The notes: a model not told the origin generated them from the letters alone. Positions 41,680-50,149 are shown, counted from the first letter of the stretch. The stretch is DNA of 64,000 bases from Mucilaginibacter gossypiicola (GCF_900110105.1 NZ_FOCL01000008.1:62001-126000), one strand, 5' to 3'. A program made the numbers and translations.

Positions 41680-43521
41680 TTAAAATCTCCTTCTGCGTTC
41701 CGGACGGTCTTCACGGGGCTTGCCAGAAAAATCACGGAAGCCACCGCCACTACTATGCTCGCGGCGCTCGTTGCCACGATATCCGCCTTCACGACGGTCA
41801 CCGCCACGGTATCCACCTTCACGGCGATCTCCGCCACGGTATCCGCCTTCTCTGCGGTCACCACCACGGTATCCGCCTTCACGACGTTCGCTGGTGCCTT
41901 CGCCTGAGATCTCGATCCTTACCGGACGACCTTTGTATTCTGCTTCTTTGAAGCTGGTCATCACTTTATCAACATCTTCGTTCTGAACCTCAAAGAAAGA
42001 ATACACACCTTTAACGTCGATCTTGCCAACGGTACGGCCGCTTATTTTGGTAGTGTTACAAATGTAACCTAACAAATCGCCACGGTTAAACTCGTCAACC
42101 GAACCCAGGTTTATAAATAAACGGGTGAAGTTGCCACGTACGCCGTTACCGCGTTCTCCACGATCTTCAAACCTGTTACGGCCTTCTTCAATGTTAGCGT
42201 TCAGGTCTGGAGCGTTTTTGTAATAATCAAGGAAACGGTTAAACTCAATTGAAGCAAAGCGTTTAATGAAATCTTCCTTGGTGAAATCTTTAAACTCTTC
42301 ATAGATGCGTGGCAGGTACTGTTCAATCTGCTCTTCGTTTACAGTAACATTGTGTACTTTGTGAACGATAGAGAACAATTGTTTTTCGCAAACGTCAAAA
42401 CCTGTTGGGATTTCAGCTTTTACAAACTTTTTACCAATAACACGCTCAATCTGGCGAATTTTACCTAATTCTTTAGCATTTACGATAGAGATTGATACAC
42501 CTGTTTTACCTGCACGGGCTGTACGGCCACTACGGTGAGTGTAATTTTCAATTTCATCAGGTAATGAATAGTTAATAACGTGTGTTACGTCGTTAACGTC
42601 GATACCACGTGCTGCAACGTCAGTAGCAATTAATAATTGCAGGCTGCGCTCACGGTAGCGTTTCATTACTTTATCACGTTGTTGCTGTGAAAGGTCACCG
42701 TGCAATGAATCGGCATTGTAGCCGTCTTTGATAAGTGATTCAGCAATTTCCTGAGTTTCAATTTTGGTACGGCAAAATACGATACCGAAAATATCAGGGT
42801 TAAAGTCAACAATACGTTTAAATGCGGCATACTTGTCACGTGCACGTACTATATAGTACTCATGCTCGATATTGGCATTACCTGTGTTTTTTGCACCCAT
42901 GGTAAGCTCGAAGGGATCGGTCATGTATTTTTTCGCGATCCGCCTAACTTCGGCGGGCATGGTGGCCGAGAATAGCCAGGTTTTTTTCTCTTCGGGTGTG
43001 GTAGATAAGATACTATCAATGTCTTCCTGAAAGCCCATGTTGAGCATTTCGTCAGCCTCATCCAATACTACATACTTCACAGCCGAAAAGTCGATGGCCT
43101 TACGGTTTATGATATCAAGCATACGACCAGGTGTAGCTACTACGATCTGCACGCCGCGTTTGATCTGGCGTAACTGATCCATAATGCTTGCACCACCATA
43201 AACTGCAACAACGTGTACGTTGTTCATTTTTTTGGCGTAATTCTTAATGTCGTTCGCGATCTGTAAACAAAGTTCGCGCGTTGGGCATAAAACAAGTGCC
43301 TGTGGATGATTTTCTTCGAAATCAAGCAGTTCCAACAATGGTAGGCCAAAGGCAGCAGTTTTTCCGGTCCCGGTTTGGGCTAATCCGACAAAATCGTTGC
43401 TGCCTGTTAACAATACCGGGATTGACTGCTCCTGGATTGGTGTAGGATTCTCAAATCCTAACTCAGAGATGGCATTAACAATATCATGACGGATTCCCAG
43501 TTCAATAAATGGGTTGTTCAT
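41680..43521 (-). CDS. deaD: DEAD-box RNA helicase with RGG-type tail (DeaD/CsdA-like)
   Basis: 613 residues from ATG 43521 (MNNPFIELGI). Q motif around FENPTPIQEQ, Walker A AQTGTGKT (48-55), PTREL, DEAD box (154-157), SAT, and helicase C-terminal HRSGRTARAG. A DbpA-like RNA-binding domain (about 470-545, RLFINLGSVDEF) follows, then an Arg/Gly tail with four 10-residue repeats (REGGYRGGDR). Such helicases remodel rRNA and mRNA, especially in the cold. Start chosen because the promoter lies 41 bases upstream; eleven upstream residues would include the box. Confidence 0.94.
   Translation of the reverse strand: MNNPFIELGIRHDIVNAISELGFENPTPIQEQSIPVLLTGSNDFVGLAQTGTGKTAAFGLPLLELLDFEENHPQALVLCPTRELCLQIANDIKNYAKKMNNVHVVAVYGGASIMDQLRQIKRGVQIVVATPGRMLDIINRKAIDFSAVKYVVLDEADEMLNMGFQEDIDSILSTTPEEKKTWLFSATMPAEVRRIAKKYMTDPFELTMGAKNTGNANIEHEYYIVRARDKYAAFKRIVDFNPDIFGIVFCRTKIETQEIAESLIKDGYNADSLHGDLSQQQRDKVMKRYRERSLQLLIATDVAARGIDVNDVTHVINYSLPDEIENYTHRSGRTARAGKTGVSISIVNAKELGKIRQIERVIGKKFVKAEIPTGFDVCEKQLFSIVHKVHNVTVNEEQIEQYLPRIYEEFKDFTKEDFIKRFASIEFNRFLDYYKNAPDLNANIEEGRNRFEDRGERGNGVRGNFTRLFINLGSVDEFNRGDLLGYICNTTKISGRTVGKIDVKGVYSFFEVQNEDVDKVMTSFKEAEYKGRPVRIEISGEGTSERREGGYRGGDRREGGYRGGDRREGGYRGGDRREGGYRGNERREHSSGGGFRDFSGKPREDRPERRRRF
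41776..41895. repeat. 30-base tandem repeats coding the RGG tail
   Basis: Four 30-base units inside the helicase gene, each coding REGGYRGGDR or a close variant. The DNA units differ mostly at third codon positions, so the peptide, not the DNA, is conserved. Copy number could change by slippage. Confidence 0.8.
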
Positions 43522-43896
43522 GAATTTAAATAACGAATTTGACAACATCGTCAAATCGGGCGCAAAGATAGCGTTAATGTTTTACAATTCCAATAGGTAA
43601 GTTGAGGCGGGTTGAGATTTAGCTGTATTATTGTAAATAAACTACTAATTGACTGAAAAAAAACCAGTTAATTAACGATTTCATAATATGAATTGCTTTT
43701 TTAGCCAACTTTTAAGGTTCATTTCTTTAACAAGGAGGCCTTGGTTAACGTAGAAAACCCAAATTTTTCAATTGTTTTTTACATCCGGATCACCAAATGC
43801 AACTTAGTCTTTGGCCCTAAGTCATAAGTATAGAAACGAGAAAAGCCAGACTTGTAACTTCCGGCTTAGTACTATTGACTTAACAGTAATCTGGGC
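43522..43896. other. Intergenic region upstream of the helicase gene
   Basis: About 375 bases between two leftward genes. It holds the helicase promoter at 43563-43593; the rest (43594-43896) is AT-rich without credible coding sequence or a terminator I can name. Confidence 0.4.
43563..43593 (-). promoter_or_regulatory. Promoter of the helicase gene
   Basis: Minus strand: TTG (43593-43591), 20-base spacer, TATCTTTG (43570-43563). The leader would be about 37 bases, too short for the long cold-shock leaders known from E. coli. Confidence 0.7.
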
Positions 43897-44364
43897 TTAC
43901 CGCAATCTGTCAGCCGATTTTACCAGCTTCTCATCTTTTTTAATGCTTTTTTGCGCAAAAATGATGAATACTATGCTTAATGAAGTCAGGAACAAGCCAA
44001 TGCCCATAGTGTGTGTATCAAGTGTGATGCTGCCGGCTGCGCCTTTAACGGTTTGCGCCATCCAAAAGCTGTAACCTATAAGCACCAATATAGCGCTGTA
44101 GCAAAAAGCTATTTGCTGCTTGCGGTTTTTATACAGAAAAATGATAACCAGCGGCACAAGGGCAACAATAGCGGTTATGGCGGTGAGTGCCACAAATGTT
44201 TGAGTATGTTGCTGTACGCCGTTTACATCCTGGTAAATACCGGTAACCATAATGCTTGAAGGTTTATCGTTGATATAAACGTTGTGGGCAAGCGGAAAAA
44301 AGAAAAGGGCGAACAGCACAAGGCTGGCAAACAAAAGGTAAATGCTTTGGATGCGTTGAAGCAT
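43897..44364 (-). CDS. DUF4293 membrane protein
   Basis: 155 residues, four transmembrane helices (about 8-28, 58-78, 85-105, 120-140). The start MLQRIQSIYLLFASLVL is the signature of DUF4293, a family restricted to Bacteroidota. A TATATTTG box (44393-44386, minus strand) lies 21 bases upstream. Unknown function; gene pairs near truA are frequent in the phylum. Confidence 0.88.
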   Translation of the reverse strand: MLQRIQSIYLLFASLVLFALFFFPLAHNVYINDKPSSIMVTGIYQDVNGVQQHTQTFVALTAITAIVALVPLVIIFLYKNRKQQIAFCYSAILVLIGYSFWMAQTVKGAAGSITLDTHTMGIGLFLTSLSIVFIIFAQKSIKKDEKLVKSADRLR

Positions 44365-44480
44365 GATGTTTAATTATTATACGGGCAAATATAATTGTTT
44401 TGCTTGTAGAATGTAGCCGATTTGTTGCAGCCTTTAAATACTATGACCAAATTATGAACCCGTCATCATTGGCAGATTAT

Positions 44481-44488
44481 TAACTTTG
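44481..44488 (+). promoter_or_regulatory. -7 box directly before the truA start
   Basis: TAACTTTG (44481-44488), five bases, then the GTG start codon 44494. A TTG at the proper distance is not present, so this box may be weak or work without it. If used, the mRNA starts at the start codon. Confidence 0.5.
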
Positions 44489-44493
44489 CTGTC

Positions 44494-45276
44494 GTGAACA
44501 CCAATCAGCGTTATTTTATTGAACTGGCTTATAACGGCACCGCCTACCACGGTTGGCAGGTGCAGCAAAATGCGGTAAGCGTACAGGAGCTGCTAAACAA
44601 AGCATTAAGCACCATACTGCGCCAGCCTATAGAAACAACCGGCTGTGGCCGTACAGATACTGGAGTACACGCCAAGGAGTTCTTTGCGCATTTTGATGCC
44701 CCCCTATCCCCTGAAGGTGGAGTAAGCGTACTGGAAAGCACCCCCTTCAGGGGGCTGGGGGGGCTCAACGCCCTGCTCCCTTATGACATCGCCATAAAAA
44801 ATGTTATTCCCGTTCATGCCGATGCGCATGCCCGGTTTGATGCTACAGCGCGTTCGTACCAATATCATATCCATTTTAATAAAGATCCTTTTTTACAGGG
44901 AGCTTCCTGGCAGTTGCGGGATGTGCCAAATCTTGATCTGATGAACCAGGCGGCGGCTATCATGATGGACTATATTGATTTTAGCTGTTTCAGTAAATCA
45001 AATACCCAGGTAAAAACCAATAACTGTAAAATTACCTGTGCCGAATGGGTAAAGACTGATAATGGTATTGCTTTCCATATTACTGCCGACAGGTTTTTGC
45101 GTAACATGGTACGTGCTATTGTAGGTACGTTAATGATGATTGGCCGGGAAGAGCTGAAGCCGGAAGGTATCCGTGAAATTATTGAAAGTAAAAACCGCTC
45201 AAACGCTGGTACAAGCGTACCTGCTTGCGGACTGTATTTGACGGAGGTTAAATATCCGTATCCCCTAACCCCCTGA
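44494..45276 (+). CDS. truA: tRNA pseudouridine(38-40) synthase with in-frame repeat insertion
   Basis: 260 residues from GTG 44494; the conserved RYFIELAYNGTAYHGWQ begins at residue 6, leaving no other start. Catalytic Asp55 in GRTDTGVHA; RFDATARSYQY and RFLRNMVRAIVGT are also present. TruA makes pseudouridine at positions 38-40 of the anticodon arm. Residues 70-90 (PLSPEGG ... FRGLGG) replace the usual ~14-residue linker with 21 residues coded by a G/C-run palindromic repeat. The last codons and stop also lie in a half copy of that repeat (YPLTP, 45256-45284). The enzyme core is intact. Confidence 0.94.
   Translation: MNTNQRYFIELAYNGTAYHGWQVQQNAVSVQELLNKALSTILRQPIETTGCGRTDTGVHAKEFFAHFDAPLSPEGGVSVLESTPFRGLGGLNALLPYDIAIKNVIPVHADAHARFDATARSYQYHIHFNKDPFLQGASWQLRDVPNLDLMNQAAAIMMDYIDFSCFSKSNTQVKTNNCKITCAEWVKTDNGIAFHITADRFLRNMVRAIVGTLMMIGREELKPEGIREIIESKNRSNAGTSVPACGLYLTEVKYPYPLTP
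44701..44763. repeat. Palindromic repeat inside truA
   Basis: 63 bases: CCCCTATCCCCTGAAGGTGG on the left, CACCCCCTTCAGGGGGCTGG on the right, an imperfect inverted repeat ending in seven G. It is in frame (21 codons). The left half reappears at 45256-45284 at the end of the same gene. Confidence 0.7.
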
Positions 45277-45300
45277 AGGGTGGAACTATAGTGGAGAGTG
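45256..45300. repeat. Half copy of the truA repeat at the truA stop
   Basis: TATCCCCTAACCCCCTGAAG then GGTGGAACTATAGTGGAGAG. It aligns with the left half of the repeat at 44701-44763 (CTGAAGGTGGAGTAAGCGTA). It provides the final codons and stop of truA. Confidence 0.6.
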
Positions 45301-45307
45301 GGTGAGA

Positions 45308-45338
45308 TTGGATGATATATAATTATACTTTAACTTTG
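45308..45338 (+). promoter_or_regulatory. Promoter of the ABC exporter gene
   Basis: TTG (45308-45310), 20-base spacer, TAACTTTG (45331-45338), then five bases and the GTG start codon. Both elements match consensus; the mRNA would be leaderless. Confidence 0.65.
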
Positions 45339-45343
45339 AAATA

Positions 45344-47239
45344 GTGGCTAAAGAGAAAAAAGATACTAAACAGGAAACTTCAACATCAACGAATGGCGAA
45401 GCAACCAAACAAGCTGCATCTCCGCCAGCTGGCGGAGGCGGGGGGGGCGTAACCGGAAAGGCTCTCGACTGGAAGCTGCTTGGTAGGGTAATGCATTACG
45501 TTAAGCCCTACAACAAAACATTTGTTATAGCTACTTTCCTCACCATTTTCATCGCTGCCAATGCTTTGCTGCAGCCTATCCTGATTCAGCGTACGCTTGA
45601 TGTTAACATTTTGAATGATGATTATAACGGGCTGGTTTTTATGGTTGAACTCATGATAACCCAGCTTATTATACAAACCATTGCACAGTATTACCAAACC
45701 TATTCAACCAACGCGCTTGGTCAATATGTTATCCGTGATTTAAGGATCGATATTTTTAATCACATAACCAGCTTAAGATTGAAATATTTCGACCGCACGC
45801 CCATCGGTATGCTAATCACGCGTACGGTATCCGATTTGGAAACTATCGCTGATATTTTTTCGGAGGGATTGATCTCTATTATGGGCGATATGCTGTTGGT
45901 AGTTGCCGTGATAGGTTATATGCTTTGGCAGGACTGGAAACTGGCTTTGATTACCCTTATCCCGATGCCCTTCCTATTTGCTTCAACATATGTTTTTAAG
46001 GAGGCTATCAAATCATCGTTCCAGGAGGTGCGTACCCAGGTGGCCAGGCTTAATACCTTTTTGGCAGAGCATATTTCGGGTATCAGTGTGATCCAGATCT
46101 TCGCCCGTGAAGACCAGGAAATGCGCAAGTTTAAAGCTGTGAACGAAAAGTACCGCGACGCCAATATCCGCTCAAATTGGTATTATTCTATCTTTTTTCC
46201 GGTGGTGGAAATTTTGTTTGCCATATGCATGGGCTTACTGGTTTGGTATGGTTGTAAACGGATGCTGTCTGATAGTCAAATGCTAACAATCTCCGCATCA
46301 GGTAAAGGAATTACTCCCGGTTTGATCACCAGTTTTATTGTATTGTTGAATATGTTGTTCAGGCCAATAAGGCAGTTGGCCGATAAGTTTAATACCCTGC
46401 AAATGGGTATGGTTGGGGCCGACAGGATATTCAAAGTACTGGATACCGACGAGGTTGCCGAAAATAACGGTAAGCTTCACACCGGCAGGCTTCAAGGAGA
46501 TATCAGCTTTGATAAAGTATGGTTTGCTTATAACGATGAAAACTGGGTATTAAAAAACATCAGCTTCCACATCAAGCCCGGCGAAACACTGGCTTTGGTT
46601 GGAGCAACCGGTGCGGGTAAATCATCAACCATTAATATCCTGAACCGTTTTTATGAAATAGGCAAAGGCTGCGTTAAAGTTGATGGACATGATATTCATG
46701 ATTATGACGTAAACTATCTGCGCTCACAGATAGCCACTGTGATACAGGATGTATTTTTATTTAGTGATACTATCGCTAATAACATCAGCCTGAATAACCC
46801 GGTCATCACCCGCGACGAAATTATAGCTGCAGCCAAAGATGTGGGGGCACACGATTTTATTGAGCGTTTACCCGGTGGCTATGATTATAATGTGATGGAG
46901 CGCGGCTCAACGCTTTCGGCCGGGCAGTCGCAACTAATTTCATTTATCCGTGCGCTGGTTTATAATCCGGCAATTTTGGTTTTGGATGAAGCAACTTCAT
47001 CGGTTGATACTGAAACAGAGATCCTGATCCAGAATGCCATCAATAAATTAATGGAAGGCCGTACGGCTATAGTGATAGCGCACAGGTTATCCACCATTCA
47101 AAATGCCGACAGGATCATTGTACTTGACCACGGCGAAATCATGGAAATGGGTACCCATCAGGAATTACTTAAAATTGAGAACGGCCATTACCGGAAATTG
47201 TACGACCTGCAGTTTAACTCGGCGGGGATTGCGAGGTAA
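45344..47239 (+). CDS. ABC exporter, fused membrane and ATPase domains
   Basis: 631 residues from GTG 45344. An N-terminal charged and Gly-rich extension (1-38) includes SPPAGGGGGG, coded by a palindrome and a run of eight G. Six-helix membrane domain (about 55-340). ATPase domain: Walker A GATGAGKS (420-427), signature LSAGQ (524-528, usual LSGGQ), Walker B ILVLDE (544-549), H loop in IAHRLST. MsbA/multidrug type half-transporter acting as a dimer; cargo unknown (lipid, peptide or drug). The first structured residues begin near KALDWKLLGRVMHYVKPY. Confidence 0.94.
   Translation: MAKEKKDTKQETSTSTNGEATKQAASPPAGGGGGGVTGKALDWKLLGRVMHYVKPYNKTFVIATFLTIFIAANALLQPILIQRTLDVNILNDDYNGLVFMVELMITQLIIQTIAQYYQTYSTNALGQYVIRDLRIDIFNHITSLRLKYFDRTPIGMLITRTVSDLETIADIFSEGLISIMGDMLLVVAVIGYMLWQDWKLALITLIPMPFLFASTYVFKEAIKSSFQEVRTQVARLNTFLAEHISGISVIQIFAREDQEMRKFKAVNEKYRDANIRSNWYYSIFFPVVEILFAICMGLLVWYGCKRMLSDSQMLTISASGKGITPGLITSFIVLLNMLFRPIRQLADKFNTLQMGMVGADRIFKVLDTDEVAENNGKLHTGRLQGDISFDKVWFAYNDENWVLKNISFHIKPGETLALVGATGAGKSSTINILNRFYEIGKGCVKVDGHDIHDYDVNYLRSQIATVIQDVFLFSDTIANNISLNNPVITRDEIIAAAKDVGAHDFIERLPGGYDYNVMERGSTLSAGQSQLISFIRALVYNPAILVLDEATSSVDTETEILIQNAINKLMEGRTAIVIAHRLSTIQNADRIIVLDHGEIMEMGTHQELLKIENGHYRKLYDLQFNSAGIAR
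45420..45447. repeat. 18-base palindrome and G8 run inside the ABC gene
   Basis: CTCCGCCAGCTGGCGGAG (45420-45437) is a perfect palindrome, followed by CG and eight G (45440-45447). It codes SPPAGGGGGG in the extension before the membrane domain. The palindrome type is common between genes in the phylum. Confidence 0.7.
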
Positions 47240-47255
47240 ATAAACTATTAAATCA

Positions 47256-47345
47256 TGTCATTGCGAGCGAAGCGTGGCAACCGCACAGAAGTAACGCGGC
47301 CCTGTAGAGTATGCGATTGCTTCGTTGTTCCTCCTCGCAATGACA
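47256..47345. repeat. Dispersed 90-base palindromic repeat, copy B
   Basis: The same 12-base ends as copy A (13755-13845). Its arms are exchanged left to right relative to copy A (28/29 and 25/26 identical after reversal), but its 36-base core (47281-47316) matches copy A in direct orientation (28/36). It lies between the ABC gene and a convergent small gene. Confidence 0.85.
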
Positions 47346-47360
47346 TATCAATAAGTTATC

Positions 47361-47564
47361 TCACTTCTTCGGTACACTCTTAACCGAATGAACCGGCTGC
47401 TCTTCTTTTTCATGCTTTTTGGCAATATCGCCTCCATGCGGGTTATCGGCATGATATTGTTTATCTTCTTTACGTACCTTACTTTTATGCCCATCGTCGG
47501 CTGGCCTGTGGGTCGGGGTATCAGATGGTGAAGGTTTATCTTTTTCGTTTGCTGGCTTTGTCAT
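47361..47564 (-). CDS. Small hydrophilic hypothetical protein
   Basis: 67 residues, almost free of hydrophobic residues (TKPANEKDKPSPSDTPTHRP ... HGGDIAKKHEKEEQPVHSV). It looks disordered and soluble, like stress or desiccation-type small proteins. Start and stop are clean and the composition is Lys/Asp/His/Pro-rich rather than random. I do not recognise a family. Confidence 0.55.
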   Translation of the reverse strand: MTKPANEKDKPSPSDTPTHRPADDGHKSKVRKEDKQYHADNPHGGDIAKKHEKEEQPVHSVKSVPKK

Positions 47565-47980
47565 AATTTAATAACAACGGCAATGGTGCTTTGTTTAACT
47601 TCAGATTTAGATCAGAATTTGATGTTTAATTTGTCTGAACCAGGATTTGATGGGATTTATATGATTTAGCGGATTTTGTCTGAACCGGAATTTTTTGAAT
47701 TAAGGAATTTGTCGAATGCAAAAACAAATTCTGTAATTTATATAATTCGTTTAATTCGAGTTCAGACAAATAATCAACGCAATCAGCGAAATCAAAAAAA
47801 TCAACGGTAAGCTGTTAATAAATGTTAAATCTGTTTAGCTAATGAGTTATTAAACATATTTATAAGCAATAAACTTTTACCTTTAGGGTGGGTTTCTTAT
47901 TTTCGCAGAAATATGATATTAAATTGAGGGGATAGTGGTCTCAAATCTCATGTCTGATATCTAACATCTAACAAAAGTAA
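47565..47980. other. Intergenic region before ftsX
   Basis: About 415 bases. 47600-47790 is a palindromic repeat block (next entry). The remainder (47800-47980) is AT-rich; no gene or clear promoter is seen. Confidence 0.45.
47625..47772. repeat. TTTGTCTGAACC-type long inverted repeat
   Basis: TTTGTCTGAACC appears twice (47630-47641 and 47676-47687) and is met by GTTCAGACAAA near 47762; AATTCCGG/AATTCG-type words between them are mutually complementary. A well-known style of non-coding repeat in Flavobacteria and Sphingobacteria. About 150 bases. Confidence 0.6.
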
Positions 47981-48859
47981 ATGGAAGAATTTGAAGCAAG
48001 CGCATCCTCTAAAAAGACCAAAACCATCTACATTTCAACTGTATTTGGTATTGCCATGGTGCTGTTAATGGTGGGGTTACTGGGTTTAATACTGGTATAC
48101 GCTAAAAATATTTCGAGCTATGTTAAAGAAAACATCGTGCTTAATATTTTTGTTGATGATGCTGCTCATGAAAGCGATGTACTGCAACTTCAAAAGCAAT
48201 TGGATGGCAACGTAATGGTGAAACAAACCCAATACGTGAGCAAAGAGCTTGCCGCCCGCAACCTGCAAAAGGATCTTGGCGAAGACTTTGTGAAGTTTTT
48301 AGGGTACAATCCGCTGTCGCAATCTGTTGATGTTTACCTTAAGGCCGAGTATGCCAATAACAAGGATATTGAAAAGTTTAAGGCCGAACTGCTTAAAAAC
48401 CCGTTGATAAAAGAGGTTAAATATCAGCAATCACTTGTTGATCAGATGAACCAGAATGTGACTACCATCAGTTTGATCATTCTTACTTTTGCCGGTATTT
48501 TTGTGGTGCTTTCGGTAGCGTTGATTAACAATACTATCAGGCTTGCTATTTATTCGCAGCGTTTCCTGATCAAATCAATGCAGCTGGTTGGGGCAACCAA
48601 AGGATTTATCCGCAAACCGTTTTTATTATATGGTATCTGGCATGGTTTACTGGGCGGTTTAATCGCCATTATCCTGTTGATAGGTACTTTATATGTTGCT
48701 TACGATAATGTACCCGACCTGGTGTTTTTACAAAACTACACTGAGTTTGGTATTGTATTTTTAGGTGTTGTTGGCCTGGGGATTTTTATATCAGGCTTTA
48801 GTACTTTTTTAGCAGTTAACAAGTTTTTACGTTTAAAAATATACGATCTGTACAGATAA
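47981..48859 (+). CDS. ftsX: Cell division protein FtsX
   Basis: 292 residues. N-terminal cytoplasmic stretch, TM1 (about 19-41), a periplasmic domain (~45-160), then three more helices (about 168-188, 222-245, 262-284). FtsX with the ATPase FtsE controls amidases that split peptidoglycan at division. ftsE is not adjacent, as usual in Bacteroidota. The order ftsX - DUF3098 - uppP - truB is typical of the phylum. Confidence 0.93.
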   Translation: MEEFEASASSKKTKTIYISTVFGIAMVLLMVGLLGLILVYAKNISSYVKENIVLNIFVDDAAHESDVLQLQKQLDGNVMVKQTQYVSKELAARNLQKDLGEDFVKFLGYNPLSQSVDVYLKAEYANNKDIEKFKAELLKNPLIKEVKYQQSLVDQMNQNVTTISLIILTFAGIFVVLSVALINNTIRLAIYSQRFLIKSMQLVGATKGFIRKPFLLYGIWHGLLGGLIAIILLIGTLYVAYDNVPDLVFLQNYTEFGIVFLGVVGLGIFISGFSTFLAVNKFLRLKIYDLYR

Positions 48860-48950
48860 GGTTAAAGACGAAAGGATAAAACTGAAAGGCTTGATCTGAG
48901 CTTTAAATCACTAATTCACTAAATCAATAATTCAGTCATTAAAAAGATAT

Positions 48951-49244
48951 ATGGCACAAAAATTTAAACCAGCTGCTTCTGTAAAAACAACTGCCGCAGC
49001 TTCGCCGGCATCTGCGGGTACTGCAAAAGCTACAGCGCCAGCACAACCGGTACAATTTATATTTGATAAAAGCAATTACCGTATGCTGATCATCAGCGTG
49101 GCAGTTGTGGCTTTAGGTTTTGTGCTGATGTCAGGCACTACCGATATTTACAGCACCACCAAAATAGTTATTGCCCCAATAGTAGTTTTAGGTGGCTTTG
49201 CTTTAGGTTTCTTCGCTATTCTTAAAAAACCTTCGGCTAATTAA
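48951..49244 (+). CDS. DUF3098 membrane protein
   Basis: 97 residues. Ala/Thr-rich N-terminus, then the family core FDKSNYRMLIISVAVVALGFVLMSG and a second helix (about 72-92). Two transmembrane segments. Family restricted to Bacteroidota and found between ftsX and uppP; function unknown, presumably wall or division related by position. Confidence 0.9.
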   Translation: MAQKFKPAASVKTTAAASPASAGTAKATAPAQPVQFIFDKSNYRMLIISVAVVALGFVLMSGTTDIYSTTKIVIAPIVVLGGFALGFFAILKKPSAN

Positions 49245-49258
49245 TAATTAGGCTGATT

Positions 49259-49300
49259 TTTACAGCAGGTTTGTCTTAATTAAAGCATGCCTGCTGTAAA
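49259..49300 (+). terminator. Hairpin between DUF3098 and uppP
   Basis: Eleven-base-pair stem TTTACAGCAGG (49259-49269) / CCTGCTGTAAA (49290-49300), loop of 20 bases. No T run, so an attenuator or processing site is as likely as a terminator. Confidence 0.5.
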
Positions 49301-49336
49301 TAACATATACCTCTACCTCAACCCCTTAAAACCCCA

Positions 49337-50131
49337 ATGAATTTAATCCATGTTATTATCCTTGCAATAATTGAAGGGATAACTGAATTTTTGCCTGTTT
49401 CGTCGACAGGGCACATGATCATTGCCTCATCGGTAATGGGCATAGCTACCGATCCTTTTGTTAAACTATTTACCATTGCCATACAACTGGGCGCTATTTT
49501 ATCTGTAGTGATCTTGTATTGGAAAAGGTTTTTACAATCTGTTAATTTTTACCTGAAACTATTTATTGCCTTTATACCTGCTGCCATATTTGGTGTGCTG
49601 TTCAGCAAAAAGATAGATGCCCTGCTTGAAAGCGTTTATGTAGTAGGGGTTACCCTTTTTGTGGGAGGTATCATTTTACTGTTTGTTGATAAGTGGTTCA
49701 ATAAACCTGTAGTTAAAGAAGAGAAGGATATCAGCAATTTAACTGCTTTTAAAATTGGATTTTTTCAATGTTTGGCCATGATTCCTGGCACTTCACGTTC
49801 GGCTGCCACGATTGTTGGTGGTATGACCCAAAAGCTGAGCCGTACCGCAGCAGCCGAGTTTTCATTCTTTTTGGCTGTGCCTACGATGTTTGCTGCAACT
49901 GCTAAAAAGCTTTATGACTTTCATAAAGAAGGCCACATATTTACTGGTGAAGAAATCAAGTTATTGGCAATAGGCAACGTTATAGCATTTATTGTTGCCA
50001 TGCTTGCCATAAAAACATTTATAACCTTTTTGGAGCGTAAAGGCTTTAAAATATTCGGTTGGTACCGTATTGTTGTTGGTGCTATAATTATCGGCTTAAT
50101 GCTGAGCGGTCATCAGTTGCAAAATATTTAA
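49337..50131 (+). CDS. uppP: Undecaprenyl-diphosphate phosphatase
   Basis: 264 residues, about eight transmembrane helices. BacA/UppP family motifs: EGITEFLPVSSTGHM (residues 13-27, with catalytic Glu17 and His26 area) and PGTSRSA near residue 152. It recycles undecaprenyl diphosphate to the monophosphate carrier for peptidoglycan and other glycans; also known as bacitracin resistance protein. Cytoplasmic membrane. Confidence 0.95.
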   Translation: MNLIHVIILAIIEGITEFLPVSSTGHMIIASSVMGIATDPFVKLFTIAIQLGAILSVVILYWKRFLQSVNFYLKLFIAFIPAAIFGVLFSKKIDALLESVYVVGVTLFVGGIILLFVDKWFNKPVVKEEKDISNLTAFKIGFFQCLAMIPGTSRSAATIVGGMTQKLSRTAAAEFSFFLAVPTMFAATAKKLYDFHKEGHIFTGEEIKLLAIGNVIAFIVAMLAIKTFITFLERKGFKIFGWYRIVVGAIIIGLMLSGHQLQNI

Positions 50132-50149
50132 CGGGATATTTTCTTTTAG

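Noticed and set aside
41776..41895. Regular repeats that might suggest a CRISPR array
   Set aside because: Units are contiguous without unique spacers and code REGGYRGGDR in frame.
41644..41986. Plus-strand frames rich in Thr/Ala/Val or Arg/Pro/Ser opposite the helicase tail
   Set aside because: They are reverse readings of the 30-base RGG repeats; the minus-strand gene is certain.
43522..43896. Long cold-shock leader for the helicase gene
   Set aside because: A consensus promoter at 43563-43593 gives a leader of only about 37 bases.
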